Made by a program: the position numbers and the translations under genes. Below are positions 14,103 to 14,917 of a stretch of DNA of 14,917 bases, in pieces. Source of the stretch: an uncultured Porphyromonadaceae bacterium (GTDB taxonomy: Bacteria > Bacteroidota > Bacteroidia > Bacteroidales > Muribaculaceae). Within the stretch, counting starts at the first letter, position 1. Each line of letters begins with the position of its first letter. The stretch covers positions 1 through 14,917 of the forward strand of contig CAMWRB010000015.1 of assembly GCA_947176545.1 (NCBI GenBank). The letters run 5' to 3'. The notes below the pieces were generated by a model. The model did no database searches and was not told the origin of the DNA. It saw only the letters and a list, made by a program, of their open reading frames with translations.

Positions 14103-14917
14103 ATGCCCCCCAAAGCCTCGATAATTCTCTTAGCCTACAATCATCAAAACTCTGTCGCAAGAGCCATTGAGAGCCTTCTTGCGCAGCAAACCGACTACAA
14201 CTATGAGATATTGATAGCCGATGACTGCTCTACCGACAGGACACGGGAGATTGCACAGCAATATGCGGACAGATACCCCCAAATCATCCGGATGATGCCC
14301 CCTGCACCCAACAAAGGACTTGTGAACAACTATTTTGATGCCCTTATGGAATGTCGCGGAGAATATATATCGGATTGTGCCGCGGACGATTACTGGCTCG
14401 ACACCTCCCTCCTCCGGACGGAAATAGAAATGCTCGATTCCGACCCCTCACTTTCGGTCGTATTTCCTGATGTAGCCGAAAACGGTACTCAATTGCACTC
14501 AAGCATGCCCCGTTATGCCCGCTGGATGCGACCGCATGTCACCGGCCGTGAGATACTCTTGGGAACACTCAACAATACAACAGCACTCCCTTATCAGTTG
14601 TCCGCTGCCCTATATCGCAAATCGAGCCTGATGTCGGTACTCGAACAAGCACCGGATATGGTACGTAATCCCGAATGCGGAGTCGAAGACCTGCCCGTCA
14701 TAGCGGCACTCGCATCTCAAGGTGATGCAGCATATACACCACTCATAGGATACCACTACACCGTCGATTCGACAGAGACAATATCCAACAACCTGTCACC
14801 CGCCAAAGCCTTCCGCTTCTACAGTCGTCTGCTTGCATTTACTCCAAAATTGGCAAAATTCTACGGTATCCCGCTGACAGACCTTAACGACCACTTCCAA
14901 CAGAAGTACAGCTACAT
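14103..14917 (+). CDS. Glycosyltransferase family 2, cut by right edge
   Basis: The frame opens at the ATG at 14103 (MPPKASIILLAYNHQNSVAR) and stays open for 271 codons to the window end. Motifs are ILIADDCSTDRTREIAQQY (about 36-54) and YISDCAADDYWLD (about 88-100). In relatives I know the second is usually EGDDYW, so CAADDYW is a small deviation that keeps the acidic pair. GVEDLPVIAALASQGD further on resembles the acceptor-side segment of this subgroup. It begins 49 bases after its neighbour, with no promoter pattern or terminator seen between them, so the two are probably co-transcribed. It is a cytoplasmic or membrane-associated sugar transferase of a surface-glycan pathway; specificity and full length are unknown. 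Confidence 0.85.
   Translation, partial: MPPKASIILLAYNHQNSVARAIESLLAQQTDYNYEILIADDCSTDRTREIAQQYADRYPQIIRMMPPAPNKGLVNNYFDALMECRGEYISDCAADDYWLDTSLLRTEIEMLDSDPSLSVVFPDVAENGTQLHSSMPRYARWMRPHVTGREILLGTLNNTTALPYQLSAALYRKSSLMSVLEQAPDMVRNPECGVEDLPVIAALASQGDAAYTPLIGYHYTVDSTETISNNLSPAKAFRFYSRLLAFTPKLAKFYGIPLTDLNDHFQQKYSY

Overview
The window looks like a chromosomal segment of a gut-type Bacteroidales bacterium, possibly Muribaculaceae-like. Three things point there. Several gene starts are preceded by the Bacteroidetes promoter pattern (TTTG, about 19-20 bases, TAnnTTTG). There is a dut / TPR protein / DUF4292 / EnvC-like gene string that I know from Bacteroidales. There are also secreted proteins of GLUG and lipocalin-like type with Bacteroidales-style tails. 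No tRNA, rRNA, CRISPR array or insertion sequence was seen. Genus assignment is inference.

Layout. (1) 1-2340: two divergent genes for secreted proteins, a GLUG-repeat protein (minus, cut by the left edge) and a small lipocalin-like protein (plus), with about 715 bases between them. That interval is not empty. On the minus strand it holds a promoter, a roughly 340-base stretch with long-range complementarity, and a hairpin plus T-run that resembles an intrinsic terminator. The plus-strand leader begins with a related GC-rich element at the same distance from its promoter. (2) 2372-3046: an AT-rich Phd/YefM-RelE type toxin-antitoxin operon with its own promoter and palindromic operator candidates. 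(3) 3070-7524: four minus-strand genes for surface polysaccharide (FemAB/GNAT-like transferase, Wzx flippase, two family-2 glycosyltransferases). (4) 7580-12622: minus-strand dut, TPR protein, DUF4292 protein and EnvC-like LytM protein. (5) 12830-12997: a small 2[4Fe-4S] ferredoxin whose terminator overlaps the dut promoter. (6) 13307 to the right edge: two plus-strand family-2 glycosyltransferases, the second cut by the edge.

How it fits together. The minus-strand run from dut to the last glycosyltransferase has short gaps, two overlapping start/stop pairs (10279-10282 and 4056), and no consensus promoter that I could see inside it. It may therefore be one long envelope-biogenesis transcript: nucleotide hygiene (dut), outer-envelope or septal factors (TPR, DUF4292, EnvC), then polysaccharide assembly and export. 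The toxin-antitoxin pair sits at the 3' end of this run under its own control. The most unusual material is the structured leader region at 930-1520. I cannot match it to a known RNA family from memory.
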